Shown piece after piece: positions 6,622 to 9,364 of a stretch of 9,364 nt of DNA. The translations under genes were made by a program, and so were the position numbers. Under the pieces are notes generated by a model. It made no database searches. It was given only the letters and a program-made list of their open reading frames with translations, and had not been told where the DNA came from. The first letter of the stretch is position 1. Each line of letters starts with the position of its first letter. Source of the stretch: DATGYC01 sp035298385 (GTDB lineage Bacteria; Bacillota; Sulfobacillia; Symbiobacteriales; Symbiobacteriaceae). Location of the stretch: assembly GCA_035298385.1 (NCBI GenBank), contig DATGYC010000008.1, positions 1 through 9,364 of the forward strand. Reading direction: 5' to 3'.

Positions 6622-7440
6622 ATGGTGCAACACGTGCGCGTCAAGCGACTCGGCATCGCCCTCCTCCTGCTAGTCGGCTCCGTGCTGACGATCTTCCCCT
6701 TCCTCTGGATGGTCTCTACCTCGCTAAAACCCGCAGCCGAGATCTACAACCTGAGCCTGATCCCAGATGCACCCACGCTGGCCAACTATGGCCGCCTCTT
6801 TAAGCAGGCGCCTTACTTCCAGTGGTTCCTGAACTCCTTCCTGGTTGCCACGGGGACCACGCTGTCGGTCGCCTTCCTCGACTCCCTGGTCGGCTACATT
6901 CTGGCCAAGGTGGAGTTCAGAGGGCGCAACCTGGTCTTCTTCCTGATCCTCTCGTCGATCATGATCCCGACTGAGATGCTGATCATTCCGTGGTATGTCG
7001 GCTCGGTCAAACTCGGCATCACCGACTCCTATCTGGGAGTCGCCTTCCCGGGTCTGATCACCGCCTTCGGCATCTTCCTGATGCGCCAGTTCATGGCAGG
7101 CCTGCCGAATGACTTGCTGGACGCTGGCCGGATGGATGGGCTGGGGGAGTTCGGTCTCTTCTGGCGGATCGCCCTCCCCAACGTGCGTCCGGCTCTGGCG
7201 GCACTCTGCATCTTCACCTTCCTGGGGAACTGGAACGCCTTCCTCTGGCCGGTGATCGTGATCGACTCACCCGCCATGCGGACGCTCCCCGTGGGATTGG
7301 CCCTCTTCAGCTACGACAATTTCAACCAGTACGAGCTAGTGATGGCCGGCGCTGCAATCGCGGTCATCCCCGTCTTGATCGTCTTCGCTATCTTCCAGAA
7401 GCAGATCATCAAGGGTATCACACTAACTGGTCTGAAATGA
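6622..7440 (+). CDS. ABC transporter permease, CUT1 sugar type (MalG/UgpE-like)
   Basis: A 272-residue membrane protein, the normal length for the MalG-type partner. Helices are predicted at about residues 9-30, 73-94, 105-125, 138-160, 185-215 and 240-262. The EAA loop reads LLDAGRMDGLGEFGLFWRIA (residues 165-184), and the C-terminus ends KGITLTGLK, typical of this class. AGGAGGT (6612-6618) overlaps the stop of the first permease. ATG 6622 is only 3-4 bases from it, so GTG 6625 at a better spacing is an equally possible start that would lose one residue. This is the last gene of the operon and is followed directly by a terminator. No ATP-binding subunit follows, so an ATPase encoded elsewhere must drive the importer. 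Confidence 0.93.
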   Translation: MVQHVRVKRLGIALLLLVGSVLTIFPFLWMVSTSLKPAAEIYNLSLIPDAPTLANYGRLFKQAPYFQWFLNSFLVATGTTLSVAFLDSLVGYILAKVEFRGRNLVFFLILSSIMIPTEMLIIPWYVGSVKLGITDSYLGVAFPGLITAFGIFLMRQFMAGLPNDLLDAGRMDGLGEFGLFWRIALPNVRPALAALCIFTFLGNWNAFLWPVIVIDSPAMRTLPVGLALFSYDNFNQYELVMAGAAIAVIPVLIVFAIFQKQIIKGITLTGLK

Positions 7441-7445
7441 GAGTG

Positions 7446-7473
7446 CGCCCGCCAGCGCATTTGCTGGCGGGCG
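7446..7473 (+). terminator. Intrinsic terminator of the transport operon
   Basis: CGCCCGCCAGC (7446-7456) pairs perfectly with GCTGGCGGGCG (7463-7473) around the 6-base loop GCATTT, giving an 11-bp GC-rich stem. ATTTATATTT follows. It begins 5 bases after the stop of the last permease and marks the end of the six-gene operon. Confidence 0.88.
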
Positions 7474-7520
7474 ATTTATATTTGGAATGTTCATTAAAAC
7501 CAGAGGGAATACTTGAACGT

Positions 7521-7565
7521 CCATCGAAGATACCTGACGGAATCGTCATATTTTCGATGGGAGGG
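7521..7565 (+). promoter_or_regulatory. Long 5'-UTR hairpin reaching the ribosome binding site of the lipase gene
   Basis: Bases 7521-7532 (CCATCGAAGATA) pair with 7549-7560 (TATTTTCGATGG), giving 12 bp with one G-U pair. After a two-base CC bulge (7533-7534), TGACG (7535-7539) pairs with CGTCA (7544-7548) around the loop GAAT. The right arm ends in the GG that begins the Shine-Dalgarno GGGAGGG (7559-7565) of the gene starting at 7573. Folding would therefore partly cover the ribosome binding site. No T-run follows, so it is not a terminator. It could control translation (for example by temperature or a bound protein), stabilise the mRNA, or act as a DNA operator. The structure is seen; the function is inferred. 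Confidence 0.6.
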
Positions 7566-7572
7566 TGTTCCT

Positions 7573-8814
7573 ATGCGGAGAGTGATCATTTGGGGCCTGT
7601 CGATCCTGTTCCTGCTCGGGGTGACAGCCGTTCCGGTGCGGGCGACCGGCTCCGTCACGCTGGAGGCGACCTTCACCTCGGTCTCCTATGGCTGGGCGAA
7701 GGTTGAACGCTATAAGGATAACGGCACCATGTTCGCCGCGGAGGATTACCTCTCCGACGGACGCAACGACCAGGAGGGGCAGCGCAAGACCTTCTTCGGC
7801 GGGGTGGCCAAGCCCCACAGCAGCCGCTTCCTCCTCTACTCTGCCCCAGGCTGGTCCACCGGGACGAAGTCGGTCCCGGTCCTGCTGGTCCACGGAGCAA
7901 ATGACAACGCTGACCGGGCTTGGGCGGCGCCTAACTCGGGCGCCAACTGCGGGGCCTCCTCCTGCCCTTCCACCGGGCTGATGCAGTACCTGGACAGCCA
8001 GGGCTACAAGGTCTTCGCCATCAACTTCCCGCACAAGCATGGTGACAACTACTACTGGGCGGAGCAGATCCATGACGCCATCGAACTGATCAAGAGCAAG
8101 ACCGGCGCTACCCAGGTGGACGTGATCGCCCACTCCAAGGGCGCCTTCGCCGCCCGACAGTACGCCTCCAGCGTTAAGAAGAGCGGCGGCACCGTCTATG
8201 GTGGCTCGATTCGCAAGCTGATCCTGCTGGGCGGGCCGAACAAGGGGATCGACTACACCTTCCGGCATGGGATCAATCCCTCCGTAGGTACCTACCCAGA
8301 GTGCTTGATTGGTGCCAACTCCCCCGCTGCCCACTCCTCGCAAATGTGCTACGGGATCCTCTACAGCCATCCAGAGTTGACGATCTTCACGACCAGCTCG
8401 GGCAACTTCTTCCCCGGTCAGAAGCAGATGCTCTATAAGTGGGATGACGTCTACGGCCTGGAGACAACGGCGCAGGACTGGTACACCACCTACTACGGTG
8501 GCTGGGGTTATACCTCGTACAGCGACGGCATCGCTGTGGCGATCAGCCAGGGGTCGCTGGTGAACACGATTCGCACGGCAGGGATTCCGGCCACGATCAA
8601 GACCTACCTCTACTGCGGCGGAGCGGCCGACATCCCCAACATTGCGAACGAGACCACGGGGCCCAGCGACGGCCTCGTCTTCAAGTCCAGTTGTGGGGAG
8701 ACGGGTGGGATTGGGCAGGTAGCGGGAAACCTAGCGAACAACAGCCTCAATCACCTAGAGCTCCCCTGGGACAGCACCGCAGAGAGCCAGATCGTGACTT
8801 GGCTGGCCCAGTAA
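7573..8814 (+). CDS. Secreted alpha/beta-hydrolase, lipase/esterase type
   Basis: A 413-residue protein with an N-terminal signal peptide (MRR, hydrophobic core, VRA with likely cleavage after Ala24) and no lipobox, so it is probably secreted. Seen: the oxyanion-loop motif VPVLLVHGANDN, the nucleophile elbow IAHSKGAF with Ser188, Asp366 in GPSDGLV, and His394 in NSLNHLEL. This is a full Ser-Asp-His triad in canonical order. The SDG-V and NHLEL pattern resembles secreted bacterial lipases and triacylglycerol esterases. The second elbow residue is Lys, where lipases commonly have Met or Gln. Cysteines (NCGASSC, PECL, MCYG, LYCGG, SSCGE) suggest disulfides. ATG 7573 was chosen because GGGAGGG (7559-7565) lies 7 bases upstream; the frame is open back to a TTG at 7513, but that would translate the hairpin. 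The substrate (lipid, ester or polymer) is unknown. Confidence 0.85.
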   Translation: MRRVIIWGLSILFLLGVTAVPVRATGSVTLEATFTSVSYGWAKVERYKDNGTMFAAEDYLSDGRNDQEGQRKTFFGGVAKPHSSRFLLYSAPGWSTGTKSVPVLLVHGANDNADRAWAAPNSGANCGASSCPSTGLMQYLDSQGYKVFAINFPHKHGDNYYWAEQIHDAIELIKSKTGATQVDVIAHSKGAFAARQYASSVKKSGGTVYGGSIRKLILLGGPNKGIDYTFRHGINPSVGTYPECLIGANSPAAHSSQMCYGILYSHPELTIFTTSSGNFFPGQKQMLYKWDDVYGLETTAQDWYTTYYGGWGYTSYSDGIAVAISQGSLVNTIRTAGIPATIKTYLYCGGAADIPNIANETTGPSDGLVFKSSCGETGGIGQVAGNLANNSLNHLELPWDSTAESQIVTWLAQ

Positions 8815-8846
8815 GGAAGAGGAGCACCAAGGAGGCAGCCATCCTG

Positions 8847-9364
8847 ATGTCAATCACCGGACTTGTCTTCGCCTGTATCGCCCCGCACGGCGGCGAAGTG
8901 ATCCCTGAACTGGCCGGCGACGATCCCGGCCGCATGGCAACCACTCGCGCCGCCATGGAAGAGCTGGGCCGCCGCATGGCTGCCGCAAACCCTGACACGG
9001 TGGTGGTGATCACCCCACACGGCATCCGGATCGACGGGCAGATCTGCGTCTCCGTCTCCGAGCGTGCCGAGGGTGCACTCGGCGAAGTAGCGCTCGAGCT
9101 GAACGTAGACCAGGGCCTGGCAAACCAGATCGCCGACACCGCCACTCAGCACGGCATCCCTGTCGCCCGGGCCATCTACGGCGCCAGCGGAGGACCGTCA
9201 TGCTGCATCCCGCTTGACTGGGGCGCCATCGTCCCGCTCTACTTCATGCAGGCACCGAAGACGGTCGTGATCGTCCCCTCCCGCACCCTCCCCCGCACGG
9301 CGATGGTCGAGTTCGGCAAGGCTCTCGCTGAAGCAGCACAGCAGAGCGGCAAGCGTGTGGCACT
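8847..9364 (+). CDS. LigB-type class III extradiol dioxygenase/MEMO superfamily protein (3' end outside the window)
   Basis: The frame is open from ATG 8847 to the window edge, giving 172 residues of an N-terminal part. Seen: VFACIAPHGGEVIPEL with His14 and TVVVITPHGIRIDG with His58, the two metal-ligand histidines of the LigB fold. PLDWGAIVPLYFM follows, corresponding to the LDHG-LVPL motif of extradiol dioxygenases, but with Trp where the active-site His usually stands. Such DWG variants are familiar from MEMO/AMMECR1-associated relatives, so ring cleavage should not be assumed. AAGGAGG (8829-8835) lies 11 bases before the ATG; CTG 8844 would be better spaced but is a rare start. The gene lies 32 bp after the lipase with no terminator between, so the two may be co-transcribed. 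No partner gene is visible. Confidence 0.75.
   Translation, partial: MSITGLVFACIAPHGGEVIPELAGDDPGRMATTRAAMEELGRRMAAANPDTVVVITPHGIRIDGQICVSVSERAEGALGEVALELNVDQGLANQIADTATQHGIPVARAIYGASGGPSCCIPLDWGAIVPLYFMQAPKTVVIVPSRTLPRTAMVEFGKALAEAAQQSGKRVA

Noticed and set aside
7546..8370. Minus-strand open frame (274 codons) opposite the lipase
   Set aside because: It is antisense to a gene with a complete catalytic triad and signal peptide, and its translation shows no family features.
1..9364. CRISPR array, tRNA, rRNA or insertion sequence
   Set aside because: No regularly spaced repeats, cloverleaf, rRNA segments, transposase or terminal inverted repeats were seen on either strand by reading.

Overview
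The window is GC-rich bacterial DNA. Nearly every gene is preceded by a strong AGGAGG-type ribosome binding site, and all genes lie on the + strand. Strong purine-rich start sites, a lipoprotein-type binding protein and a quinol-type nitric oxide reductase relic fit a high-GC member of the Bacillota (Symbiobacterium/Thermaerobacter type). A Chloroflexota-like lineage cannot be excluded. The assignment is an inference from style, because no rRNA or other marker gene is present.

Layout. Positions 1-560 hold the 3' end of an unrecognised gene, then an isolated C-terminal remnant of a nitric oxide reductase large subunit (norB), then a 13-bp stem that looks like a terminator. Positions 561-732 are non-coding: two small tandem hairpins followed by an AT-rich promoter/operator region (28 G/C bases in 621-720) with an ACTTTTAAAAGT palindrome. 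Positions 733-7440 are a compact six-gene operon: ROK-family regulator, amidohydrolase-2 hydrolase, argininosuccinate lyase-like enzyme, sugar-type lipoprotein binding protein, and two CUT1-type permeases. Gaps are 14 bp, a 4-bp overlap, 31, 20 and 8 bp, and a clear intrinsic terminator follows at 7446-7473. A separate unit then begins: a 5'-UTR with a long hairpin running into the ribosome binding site, a secreted alpha/beta-hydrolase of lipase type (7573-8814), and the 5' part of a LigB-type (class III extradiol dioxygenase/MEMO superfamily) gene that runs off the window.

How the genes may work together. The operon looks like a substrate-induced uptake and breakdown system. The binding protein captures a solute, probably sugar-like. 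The two permeases import it using an ATPase that is not encoded here. The amidohydrolase opens a lactone, amide or carboxylate-bearing ring, or decarboxylates it, and the lyase of the fumarase/aspartase superfamily splits a C-N (or C-O) bond by beta-elimination. The ROK protein is a likely ligand-responsive autoregulator acting at the palindrome. I do not recognise this gene combination as a described pathway. It is the best candidate for something new in the window.
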